A DNA stretch of 40,794 nucleotides from NCBI GenBank assembly GCA_003971905.1, contig RSEE01000176.1, positions 1 to 40,794 on the forward strand, read 5' to 3'. Made by a program: the position numbers and the translations under genes. Positions 25,362 through 35,110 of the stretch are shown piece by piece (position 1 is the first letter of the stretch; each line of letters opens with the position of its first letter). Origin of the DNA: Moniliella sp. 'wahieum' (taxonomy: Eukaryota > Basidiomycota > Moniliellomycetes > Moniliellales > Moniliellaceae). The notes under the pieces are model-generated. The model did not search any database. It was not told where the DNA came from and was given only the letters and a program-made list of their open reading frames with translations.

Positions 25362-25862
25362 TCTCTTGCCAACATCTCCGCCCGCCCCGTGACGCCCGAA
25401 CCGCTCTACATCCTTGCCAATCTGGGCATTTCGCAAAACTTTGGCACGCCGTCCTGGAAGCAGCTGCTGTGGCCATCGACGATGGCGTTGGACTGGATCC
25501 GTGTCTTCCAAGATCCAGCCAAGATCAACGTGGGGTGCGACCCACCGGACTACCCGACCCAGGACTACATTTCGCGTCACCTCGAGGCCTACACCAATCC
25601 CAATCTGACTCTCTGGGGCGCCGGTCCGGGTGGATACGGCGCTCCCTGGCCCCGCAACCGGCTCAACCCAGACGGATGCAATGCTACCCCTCCACTAGCC
25701 CGGGGAGCCCGACAATGCCAATTCCCAAAGCCCGAGCCTATGCCTCGGCCGCGATTGGGAATGATCAGCCAGAGTGTGATGTATCGGCGTGGAACGACAA
25801 CCAAATCCAAAACTGAGCTTCCCTTTCCTCGTCCTCGTTCCTTCTCCCTGTTCTTCCCTTAA
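25362..25862 (+). pseudogene. KRE6: C-terminal fragment of a KRE6/SKN1 beta-glucan synthesis-associated protein
   Basis: KRE6/SKN1 proteins are Golgi/ER GH16-like membrane proteins needed for beta-1,6-glucan synthesis. Only the last ~110 residues are here: LANISARPVTPEPLYILANL, GISQNFGTPSWKQL, MALDWIRVFQDP, INVGCDPPDYPTQDYISRHL, EAYTNPNLTLWGAG and PWPRNRLNPDGC. This block is well conserved and would be fully functional as a terminus. The rest of the protein (transmembrane segment and most of the GH16-like domain) is absent: 260 bases upstream lies the stop of another gene. Near 25680 the frame may change to an ending at 25816. Either the gene is truncated, an upstream exon is lost, or the assembly is joined wrongly here. 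Confidence 0.78.
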
Positions 25863-27550
25863 ACCTCTCCTCCCCCCACCACCACTTTCTCCCTGCTTTC
25901 TCTCTCTCTTCCATATCCATTTGGGCGGTTGTTTATGTCACCCGGTTTCGCACCCACATGCCCCACACCCCTTGCGGAGACCCTCAAACTTCTTCTGCCG
26001 CTCTAGTTCTGTACCACACCCAGTACACTCTCTTCTGTCTGTCACGCTCTCTTCCACATTATAACGCACCATCCTTTTCGCCTCCACCTCTGGTCTCAGG
26101 GTCGAGATCGAAATGGGTGTCTCCTCAGGCCTCATCTCGAGACACCCGTCTCTGCGCGGTGAGGTTCCCTGCACATCCTCTGGATCTCGGTAACATGGTC
26201 CTGTTTCTAACTATGGCTACACTATGGAGAACCATTCCCCCGTCCATATGCACACCCGCTTTTTTCTTCTTCTCTCTTCACACTCTTGTTCCTTTTCCCC
26301 CTTTTGACTCTGCCGATGGCTTTTGGACCGCATATTCCCCGTTTCTCCACCTCTATCCATGTTTTTCTCTATACACTCACACTGCATTCACATATAGGCT
26401 GGACCATGAGGATGTGAAACGGAGTGTCGCATGGAATTTTTGGCTTTCAGTTTCTCTTCACTTCATCGATCATCGAATCGTCCTCTGCCTCTCCGTCTGC
26501 CTCTCCCACACATTCGGTCGGCTTTCTCTGATAGATACTGCTGTGGCATGTTGGGATCTGCGATTGATCTGCGATCTCATGCGTGACATGTGCGCGTGAC
26601 GCGTGACGGGGAGATGATAGCTTCCAGAGACCGACCCCTTGCCGCGCTGGCACGTAGCCACTCTTACCTTCTGCTCCCAACACTCGAAACCGTGGGGAGA
26701 CTCGTTGGGCTAAAAACATCCCCTCTGTGCTCGCGAGCAGCTAACTGCTCCCCGAACCTTTCCAGTTCGACGGCGTGGCTCTGGTTGTGGCCCATGCCCG
26801 TAGCTCGTCAGGTCACATCTGCGTTACGCGCGGCGCACTACTATCTATCGATCATGGTCTAGCACGTTGACGCTACTAGAATGCCTCTTCGTGATACCTT
26901 GGCGTGCCATGGACGGGGACTTCGTACGGATGTCCCTACCCACACATACCTGTGCGCGGGTACAGCACACATTGAGATAGCTGGACGACCCAGACCAGCC
27001 GAGCCGGGCAAAGAAAAAGAAAAAACCAACGAAAGAAACAAATGGGCCGGCCCGTGACAAAGAGGACACCACAGCGAAGAGGGGAAACAGCAAAAAATGA
27101 GGGGGGCCAAGGCAAGAAGACCATCCTAGCAATTCGTCGCGCGGCGCCCGGCGGCGCTTGCTCGTAACCCATGAATGGACCGGAAAGTAGAGTATAAGAG
27201 AAAAAGTGACCATGACCACGGAGAGGAAGACACGACAAGCCGAGCCAACCGACGGGGGAGGGGTTCCCTTCTATCCTGCTGGTGGACGATGGGACGCGGG
27301 AAAGGTGGATAAGAGGTTTCAACGGTTTGAAGAAGGTAAAAAGGTGGCTGCTTCGAGCTCGAGGAGGAAGCAGAAAAGAACAGGATAGGAATCAGATTGA
27401 CATTAACCCTAACCCATTGCCTATTGAATACGGCGTTTCCCACGGTTAAGTAGGTTCAGCTAGTATACTGTGGGGCATCCAACTAATATACCTGTGTTGT
27501 TACCCTAGTACGAGGCGATTGGGAAATGTAATAGAGGCGAAAGCGGAGAG
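25863..27550. other. Gene-free stretch after the KRE6 fragment
   Basis: Lower-GC, T/C-rich sequence with many CTCTC and TTCTCTT tracts, then mixed sequence. No open frame with protein-like composition. It ends with an inverted telomere-like word at 27405-27415. Confidence 0.45.
27405..27415 (-). repeat. Inverted telomere-like word (AACCCTAACCC)
   Basis: Reverse complement of GGGTTAGGGTT. With the forward copy at 25334 it brackets about 2.1 kb containing the KRE6 fragment and gene-free DNA. AACCCTAA is also the telobox motif known from promoters, so a regulatory role is an alternative. Confidence 0.6.
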
Positions 27551-27555
27551 AGACA

Positions 27556-27849
27556 CTAATACTCTCTCCCTCGCTCCAGTTCATGTCGGATTTTGTTGCC
27601 CTTAGCAATCCAGTACGGTGAAAATCCCATCAATTCATCCACGACCGAGGCGAGACTGTGCTCAATGGTGGGGCGGCTCCCAGATCTGTTGTTAGCCGTG
27701 CAATGTGTTTCAAGGATGGTGGGTCGTACAAGCATCACCACCAGTCCTCGTCGGGATGCTGTGGAAAGTGAAAAGGACTTACAAAGGTGTTTCCTTGCGC
27801 TCCTTTTGTTCCACAACGATACATGTAATTGAGCCGATGTGAGCTGCAT
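27556..27849 (-). CDS. Possible short coding exon, unidentified
   Basis: A 97-codon minus-strand frame. Its C-terminal half (IEHSLASVVDELMGFSPYW, then IAKGNKIRHELERGREY) has natural amino acid composition unlike the surrounding frames, while the N-terminal half is doubtful. No family recognised. It could be a lone surviving exon or chance. Confidence 0.2.
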   Translation of the reverse strand: MQLTSAQLHVSLWNKRSARKHLCKSFSLSTASRRGLVVMLVRPTILETHCTANNRSGSRPTIEHSLASVVDELMGFSPYWIAKGNKIRHELERGREY

Positions 27850-29872
27850 CTGGCCATCTGGCCATCTGGCCTACCGATCGATTATCTTAACAAGGCATTC
27901 TCCGTGTGCATCTCCATCTCTCCCAACAATGCGCCCAGGTCCAAAGGAATCGTTAAGCTAGCGTTAAGGGGCAACGATTCACACCCTGTCGTTCGCCATC
28001 AGGGACTTAATTTTTGCCCAGTGGCAACCTAGTAGCAATACTATGGCCGTCACTAGTACTGCCCTCCCGCGGAGCCTGCTCGCGCGACTCCAAACAACTC
28101 TGTGGGTCTTTTACACGCTCGAAATTCCTCTCCGCAATGTTCAATGGAGGCAATAGGCTTCAGCGCATCAGCATCGCCCTCGCTGACGCCCCCGCGGACT
28201 CTCCGCGCTCCCCTCCAGTTGGAAGCTCCACTAGCCCCGCGCGCATCCACAGTGAAACTTTATGGCCTAACGCGTAACCGGCGTAACCCGCCGACTCCAC
28301 TTTCCACATCCAGACTTAGTTTCTCGGGCGCTCTTCGGCTGAAGCGCTCCTGCCTTCGCACGCGCGAGGTTTTGCCCCCTTGCCCCTCGCTCTTGGCCCC
28401 CTGGTAACGACAACGTTCCCACAATTCTTCTCAAGCTCGAAGTTCCTGTTGCCATGGAGTCTGCATGCGATGCGTGACATACTGATCGATTGTCGAGATG
28501 TGATGGTATAGCTAGAGCCAAGCCACTCGCGCGTGCGCGTGCGCGCGTACAGAGCCCGCCGCATATCTTCTTCTTCCCATGTCGCACGTCTTCTCCCTTT
28601 GTCTTCACCGCCACCCCTTCCGTTTTGCTTTGTTTTTGATCGCCTTGTCGAACGTTGATGTGGATATTTAGAGTAACTAAGACTGGAGCTTGAAGATCGC
28701 ATGGACTCCCAGATCCCACTATAGACAACTCGTGAAGCTTGAAGCTCAACCGTCTCAACGCATTCGATGGAACGTTCAGCGATCCAGCGCTCAGCTGAGC
28801 GCTGAGAGCTTGTTCAGCGAGCACACTCAGCACGCTGTGAACGTTGTGAACGGCTGTGAACGGTTCAACAGTGAACAGGGGGGTGTTGCAGATCACCGTG
28901 AGCGGCCCCCCATCGCCGCGTCGCCGGCCACCCGATCACCATACATACACCAATGCTATTAGGTCGATATGGAGTTGTTGTATTTGGCTGCGTCTTGCTG
29001 CGCCAGGCGCGCGCGTCAGGTTGCCTCCCCTCCAGGGGCGAGCGAGGGGAATGGATTGGATTTGTGTCACTACTAGTGAAGCTAATGAAGCTAAAGGGTA
29101 TACTAGTAACTAGGAACTGGCTGTGGACAAGCGTGGCTGGATGGTTGGCCCTGTGTGGGCCTGTGATTAAGATTAGTAGACAAGCTCCGCACTACAGGCG
29201 GCCGTTCCAGATCTCAGGCCCGGCGCGCTGACAGGTTCAACGACTCAAGCTGCATGATGCACGAGAGAGGTGCCTAAGGCTTTCAAGGTTGAACGTGTTG
29301 AACGTTGCGGTGCTGAGGGGCTAAGGCCTGAGGCCCTGACGCCAAAGTATTTGCCTGGCCGCTGGGCAACCACGTGTACATGTGAAGGGGTGAATACGTT
29401 GAATGTTGACACGTTGACGTTCGTACGTGCGTTGCATGTTGGGCGTTGGGTGTTGAAGCGGCAAGCTCTGCCAGCTACTCAGCCTCGGGCGGGCAGGGGA
29501 CTGGGAGGCTGTACCTGGCCCGCGGCAGTAATGTGTACCGCGCTCTCCTGCGTGGTGCTCGGACGACCCGGCTTCTTTTTGTTGGGTGGAGCAAGGGGGG
29601 CGGTAGGGACGGCAAGTTTCTTCGTCCCTGGTGCGATTGAGATCTGACAACAGGCAGCGGGGTTTGGATCACGTCGGGCACAGGGCCAGTGTGCCCGCCT
29701 CGTTCCTGGCCGTGTCGCATTGGGTGGCAGTGGCCGAGTGTTGTGTACCATGTCCATGGACATCGCTTAGGGCCTAGGTAGGCCAGGCAGGGCCCAGCTC
29801 GTGCCGAGTGCTCTGTGCCTGCCTTGGGGCTAGCGTGCTGTCGCACCATGCACCGGCCGACCCCTCGACCAC

Positions 29873-29892
29873 GCTTGAAGCTTGAAGCTTGA
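29873..29892. repeat. Second TGAAGCT heptamer array
   Basis: GCTTGAAGCTTGAAGCTTGA, nearly three copies of the unit also seen at 22977-23000. Confidence 0.8.
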
Positions 29893-32091
29893 TGAGCTTC
29901 ATTTGCCCTACCATGCGCCCAGGACATGGGACAACCGATAGTCGATAGTCCCACGTCTGCATCACCTTTCCCACGTGCACGCAAGATTCATGATTCATGC
30001 CGTTGGCTGCCTCGTCTGCAACCCACCCGAGCAGAGGGCAAGTGTAGGGGAGCGCTGTTTCCTTCCTGCTGCGCAGCATACGACGGATGTAAGCTGCATT
30101 TGCCTGCTCCTTTGCTCCTTACTCCGCCGCTCGGCTTTGGTGGGGTGTGGGTGTGGCGGCGGGACATTTCATACTCGGTGCTTACCACATAACCAGTAAC
30201 CGGTAACTAAGGCGGGATCCCCGGCAACCCAAATTGAATTTCCATCCCGCTCTTTTCCCTGGCCCCGCAATCCAGCGCCCAACCCTCTCGCGCCTGCCCA
30301 GCCACTGCCCAGCCTGCCCAGCTCCGCGGCCAGCCTTCTGTTGCATGCTGGCTCTCTCAAATTCAGAGGTGACTCAGATCTCACACAGCGGGACCTGGCG
30401 TGGCGTGGGTTCAGTTGGACGCGTTTGACATTTCGCCCCGCCCTAGTGCGCCCGTGTGGGTGCTACCTCAGTCAGCGCGTCACGCGTCCCATGTCACACG
30501 CCGGCGCAGGCCAGCACTCAGCCGCTGAGGCTGAAGCTGAGGTTCAACGCTCGGCTTGAATCGGCCTATGGCTCGGCTACGCCAGGCGACGCCGCGGCCG
30601 CCACCAGCGGGTCAGCGCACACACCATTCCATCCTCTTATTATGGCGTCGTGCACCGCAAAGGTGGGCGGGAGCAGTAACTAGTAATTGGTATGACCCAC
30701 GGCCTTAAGCTGGAAATTCAATGGCGTAAAGCTGTAATGAATGTAAGACGCAAGATGTGATAAACAACAGAAGGCGGCTGGCCCGTGTCATGCATCATGC
30801 TCATGCATCGCATTGTAACACCGCGGCCTTTCATTACGGGCTCATGTTCAGTTTGTCGAGGCCCGGAGAGGCCGAGGCTCAGCAGGGCTGGCGCTGAGCC
30901 GCGGAGCCGCTCCGGGGGAGCGCCTTCCTGAGACTAGCCAGACAAACAACGAAGCTCCGAGAGCACTGTGGGGAACGACGCCATTTCTCTTTTCCCTTAG
31001 TTTCTTTGGTATGCTCTGCTCCACTATAGGCACCTTTTGTGATCGTGTTACTGTTACAGGCACATGCACCCTCGCGGTGTGCTAGTATGTGCTACGTGCT
31101 GCGCTAGTTGCTACATGATACACTGGCAGGCTTTGTTCTTGGCAGAACGGCGCTTGTGTCGTCGGGCCTCATGCGGGCGTCGATTGTCGCTCCGCCACAG
31201 CCTGAAGAGGATCTAATATCTATGTGCCGTTCGTGCTCTTCGCCCAGCGACCGCAGCTAGACGCTGACGTGTTATTGACGCTCCGACGAACGATGGGCGT
31301 TGGGCCGATCAATGATCGAGGAACGCATGACATGCGCTCGACTGAGAGGCTGAGAAACTTATGACTGGCTGACCTTTACAAGCTTTACATGCTGCTCAGC
31401 GTGGTGCCGGTGACACACCGCGCTCAAAAAGATTGATGATGCAGACGAGGAAGCGGCACGCGTGAGGCGTGACACAACCGGACCCCGATGGAAACGGACC
31501 GTCCTCGACGGTCTTAGGAGGGAGGGCACTCGCCGTTTGGTCGACTCGCCAGACCCAGTCAGAGGTGCGATGTCAGAGGATTCTCGATTGCCGAGGACCG
31601 GATCGATGACCTGGGCCAGGCGTGTAATTTACAGCTGTCCCCAGCCCCCAGCGGTTGATATGCACATGCTCAGTGGTGGTGACGCGAGTGACGAGGGACG
31701 CGGGACGCGTGGCTGAGGCGGCGGAGCGCAATCCGGATTCGGCAGCGGACGGCAGCACGGGCGCTGTGCCGCGCGGGGCGGGTGGCAAGGCGGCAGGAAG
31801 CGGGGGACGCATATGGCGCGGATGTGGGATGGGAGGGGCGAGTGGGACCAGTGGGCGGGAGGCGGGCGCCTGGCGGGCCTGTGGCGTGGCTGGTGAGGTG
31901 ATTAGAAGCGCCCGCTGGGGGAGCCACGCCGTCGGCAGGCTGGGCGAGAGGGTGCGGCGTGCAGGCAGAGTGCCGCCGTGCTATCGAACGCCAATCGGTG
32001 ATGTAGACTCGTGGAAGCGCAAGAACTGACGACCTAATCAAGCTAATCAAGCGAATGCGCGGTGAATTTGCCAAGTCAGAACTGCGCGGCG

Positions 32092-32140
32092 ATGCATGAT
32101 GCGTGATGCGTGATGCATGATGTATGATGCATGCACCGTC
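32092..32140. repeat. GATGCATG/GATGCGTG imperfect array
   Basis: About six imperfect copies of a 7-8 base unit (GATGCAT, GATGCGT, GATGTAT), with embedded ATGCAT palindromes. Similar clusters occur at 32478-32492 and 40147-40180. Confidence 0.8.
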
Positions 32141-32560
32141 GTTCGGTCGGGCAGAATGGATTTGGTTGCCCCGCGGCCCACACGTCTCGTCGCTCCACTG
32201 GCGCCGCGCGGGGCCTGCGCTCTCCTGCGCTCTCCTGCCCCTGCACGCCACTGCGCCCCCGCGCCGCCATGGCGTATGGCCGGCATTCTGCATTCTGCAT
32301 TCTGACCTGTGCAGGCCACCTGTGCTCGGCGATCGGTGACCCGCTGCGCAGTGTGCTGCGCTGCCCTGCGCTCGCTTGCGCTCTCCTGCGCTCTCCTGCG
32401 CTGCGTCGGCGCTCCGCTTCGCACTGCCACGCCGCACGCACCTCCGCAGCCAGCCAGTGGATGACGCATGGTGCGCCATGCATGATGCATGATCACTGCA
32501 CCCTGCGGCACCCTGGCACACTCTGTCCCCTTGCAGACGGCCGACGGCGTGGCGATCTGG

Positions 32561-32692
32561 TATAATACAGTAGGACAGCCGTAGCATCTTTCCCACCACC
32601 GCCTTCCTCTTCTCTTTCTCTTCCTCCACTTCCTCTTCCTTGCCCTCGTCCTCTTCGTACTCGGTCTCCGCCTCCCTCCGCCCCCGCCCATC
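32561..32692 (+). promoter_or_regulatory. Probable core promoter of the cyclin gene
   Basis: A TATAATAC word at 32561-32568 is followed by ~100 bases of pyrimidine-rich sequence (CTCTTCTCTTTCTCTTCC and neighbours) running to the ATG at 32693. This is the same leader style as for the genes at 11534 and 24040, here with a TATA-like element at a plausible distance. Confidence 0.55.
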
Positions 32693-34404
32693 ATGACTGC
32701 GCCCCGCTCCCGCTCCTCGTCCTGCGCACCCGGCACTATTTCCAGCCTGCTGGGCAGGCGGACGCGCCCCGCCTACTCCTCCCCTCCTTTCCCCCCTCTG
32801 TTTCTACCTCTGCCCCCCCGGCTGCTCCTACCGCCACCGTCCACGCCCCACCCCCTGCCCCCCGCCCCGTCTCCCAATGGCCCAACGGGCTCGCCCCGCC
32901 ATCCAAGCGCTTCCGCCCCACACGGCCATCCCAGACCTCCACCCAGCTCGCTCAATGGTTTTGCGAATTGGTCTGCTTTCTTTGGTTCACCCCCGCCCTG
33001 CCCAGCTCCCTCTCTCCGCCGAGCCCAGCTCCACCTTCGCCCCGCTCACCCATGCGCCATCCCCCCCTCTTGTTGCCACCGAACCAATCTCGCCTGTCGT
33101 GGCTGCGCAGCCCCCGGAGGTGCGCGCAGTCTTGCGCCGCTTTCAGCCAAGAACGGCCTTTGTCGCTTGTGTCCGCGACCTGATTCGATCGCTCCGTGCA
33201 ACGACCGAGACCTTATACACAGCCTTGTACGTTCTTCCCCCCCACCCCTCCTGTTGCTGTGGGCCGCGTTTTGATGTATGCTGACGTGCATTGCCTGTTT
33301 GTCTTTGCCAGGGTACTCGTGTACCGCTTCAAGTGCCGCCAGCCCCACATTACAGCCGACGTGGTTGGTGTCGAGTACCGTGTCTCGGTGTCTGCTCTGA
33401 TTTTGGCCAATAAGCTGCTCGAGGACCACACGTATACAGCCAAGACGTGGGCTTCCTTGGCCCAGCTTCCTTCCCCTCGCACAGTAACTCAGATGGAGCT
33501 GGCATTTTGGCGCGGTCTCGGTTACTCCATTCTTGTCAGCCCCGACGAGCTGAGGCAGTTCAAGGCACGGTCCGAGGCGTTGCTCGCCTTCCGGTCACGC
33601 GAGATGACCCGAATGGTTCAGCTTGCCCGTGCTTGCCCCCGTCGATCGCCACAGGACGGCTTGACTTCGGCCCCCGCAGCGGTGACTCCTACACCACCTG
33701 CCGCGCCTTTGGTAGAGAACGGCTCGCCCCTCCCTCCCACTGCGCCGTTTACGAGCTACGCGCTGCCCACTCCACCAACATCGCCCTTTGCACAGCTCCC
33801 GGCACAGAAAGCGGCGCCAGCTCCGGCGGTAGCCTCGTCGGTGCCTTTGGTACCGTCGTCGGGATTTACTTACACGCCTCCCACGGGCGCACCGCAGTAT
33901 CCCACCGCCACCCCTGGGCCCACCTGGTCGCCCGCGCAGGCCAGCAGCAGCGAACAGCTGGTGCCACCGCAGCTGCTGGCACGTTGGCTGCAGACCCTTA
34001 CCAAGGCCCAAGCGAGTTTACCGGCGCACCCAGACATGTTGGCCACGACGTCGGTCCAGGCGTATGCGCATAGCTTGGCCTGCGCCCAGGCCAAAGTCGA
34101 GAAGCAGATGCGCATGCAGCTTGAAACCCAAGCCAAGGCTCAGCTCCAAGCCCAGTTGCAGGCCCAGTTGCAGGCTCAACTCCAGGCTCAGCTTCAGGCT
34201 CAGCTCCAGACCCAGCTCCAGACCCAGCTCCAGACTCAACTCCTTGCCCAGGCCCAGATCCAAGCCCAAGTTCAAGCACATGTTCAAGCGCAAGCGCAAC
34301 TGCAAGCGCAGGCCGCAGCCCAAGCTCAGCTCCAGGCCCTGCTCAACGTACCTACACCGACGTTCGGCATGGCACCGCAAGCCGTCCCGGTGTCAAGCGT
34401 GTAG
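32693..34404 (+). CDS. Pcl/Pho80-type cyclin with glutamine-rich repeat tail (frame breaks)
   Basis: Cyclins of this class activate Pho85-type kinases in phosphate, polarity or cell-cycle control. The N-terminus (MTAPRSRSSS) is Pro-rich and breaks frame in a C run near 32850. Then SKRFRPTRPSQTSTQLAQWF and CELVCFLWF open the cyclin region. A second break near 33018 leads to EVRAVLRRFQPRTAFVACVR and SLRATTETLYTAL. Intron 33237-33311 (75 nt) follows, and exon 2 gives VLVYRFKCR, ITADVVGVEYRVSVSALILA, NKLLEDHTYTAKTWASLA, VTQMELAFWRGLGYSILVSP: a full cyclin box. The tail is Ser/Pro-rich and ends in about 70 residues of QAQL/QTQL repeats. The stop is TAG at 34402-34404. The box is convincing; the exact subfamily is inferred. 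Confidence 0.85.
34140..34254. repeat. 12-bp coding minisatellite (QAQL/QTQL)
   Basis: About nine tandem copies of a 12-base unit of the form CAGGCTCAGCTC, with third-position variation, encode alternating Gln-Ala-Gln-Leu and Gln-Thr-Gln-Leu in the cyclin tail. Degenerate QA repeats continue to about 34345. Confidence 0.9.
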
Positions 34405-35110
34405 GTGACGGATGTGGTGGGGTGCACCTTCCCTTCCCTTCTGGCTTTCCATTTACATGTTACCTATTATAATTGGCGTTCTTGTCACCCCCCCCCCCAT
34501 TCCACACACACCAACACACTTCTTCCTTCGTTGCTCGCATTTCCTCATCTTGCGCATCTGTTTTGAGAACGCTGTCTGACCCATCCCTGTCTTCATCCGC
34601 ACGAACAATTCTATACCATGTCGGCCCCTAGGCCTTATTTGCTCTTTGATCGGTCGAAGCTTGGTTCTTGGCTTGATAGGCTCCTTTCTCTAATCCTCTG
34701 GTACTGGTTTGGGCAGGTAGAGGCTCCTACCTCACTCTCATCCGCTCTGCCCTGGTTGAACGTCCAGCTACTGATCACTAGCTTAGGCTCCACGGTACTC
34801 GACCACCAACAAACCGACCGTGTGAGGTGAGAGGAGGCGAAACGAGGAGCGACGGATGAATGCATCTCATTGCGCTACGCTGCGACCTAAAAACGCGCCT
34901 GGGCCTATTGGCCCGGACGCTGCACCGTGACTTGATAGATGGGTAGCACAATTGATTCGATGGGAATGAGAAGAAAGTAGGTAGGTAGCTAGGTAGGTAG
35001 GTAGGGTACGGTAGGGTACGCTACAGCCGAACCCTCCAGCAACTGCCAATCGAGGTCCTCCCTCCGTCCCCTCACGCCGCATGCATGCTCTGGGCGCTGT
35101 GCGCAAGCCG
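34405..35110. other. Convergent intergenic region, cyclin and MIL1 3' ends
   Basis: About 700 bases with no gene seen. Contains a C12 run near 34490 and a GTAG tetranucleotide array at 34977-35020. Confidence 0.5.
34977..35020. repeat. GTAG tetranucleotide microsatellite
   Basis: An imperfect run of GTAG units (GTAGGTAGGTAGCTAGGTAG, then GTAGG and GTACG variants). Confidence 0.85.

Larger units (their letters stand above)
27850..32560. other. 4.7-kb region with no recognisable gene
   Basis: No conserved domain, tRNA or rRNA was seen in any frame or strand. The region is rich in short words repeated out of phase (ACGCGT, TGAAGCT, ATGCATG, TTGAACGTTG). Every long frame is arginine/serine-rich with no motif. 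It could hold long noncoding RNAs, a large promoter for the cyclin gene, or decayed repeats. Confidence 0.4.

Noticed and set aside
27556..27849. A mini-intron at 27759-27782 in the minus-strand frame
   Set aside because: The GTAAGT...CCACAG pair would give an intron of only 24 nt, too short for spliceosomal removal in fungi.
31462..32629. Arg/Gly-rich open frames on both strands upstream of the cyclin
   Set aside because: They overlap each other, contain translated simple repeats (ATGCATG), and show no conserved segment.
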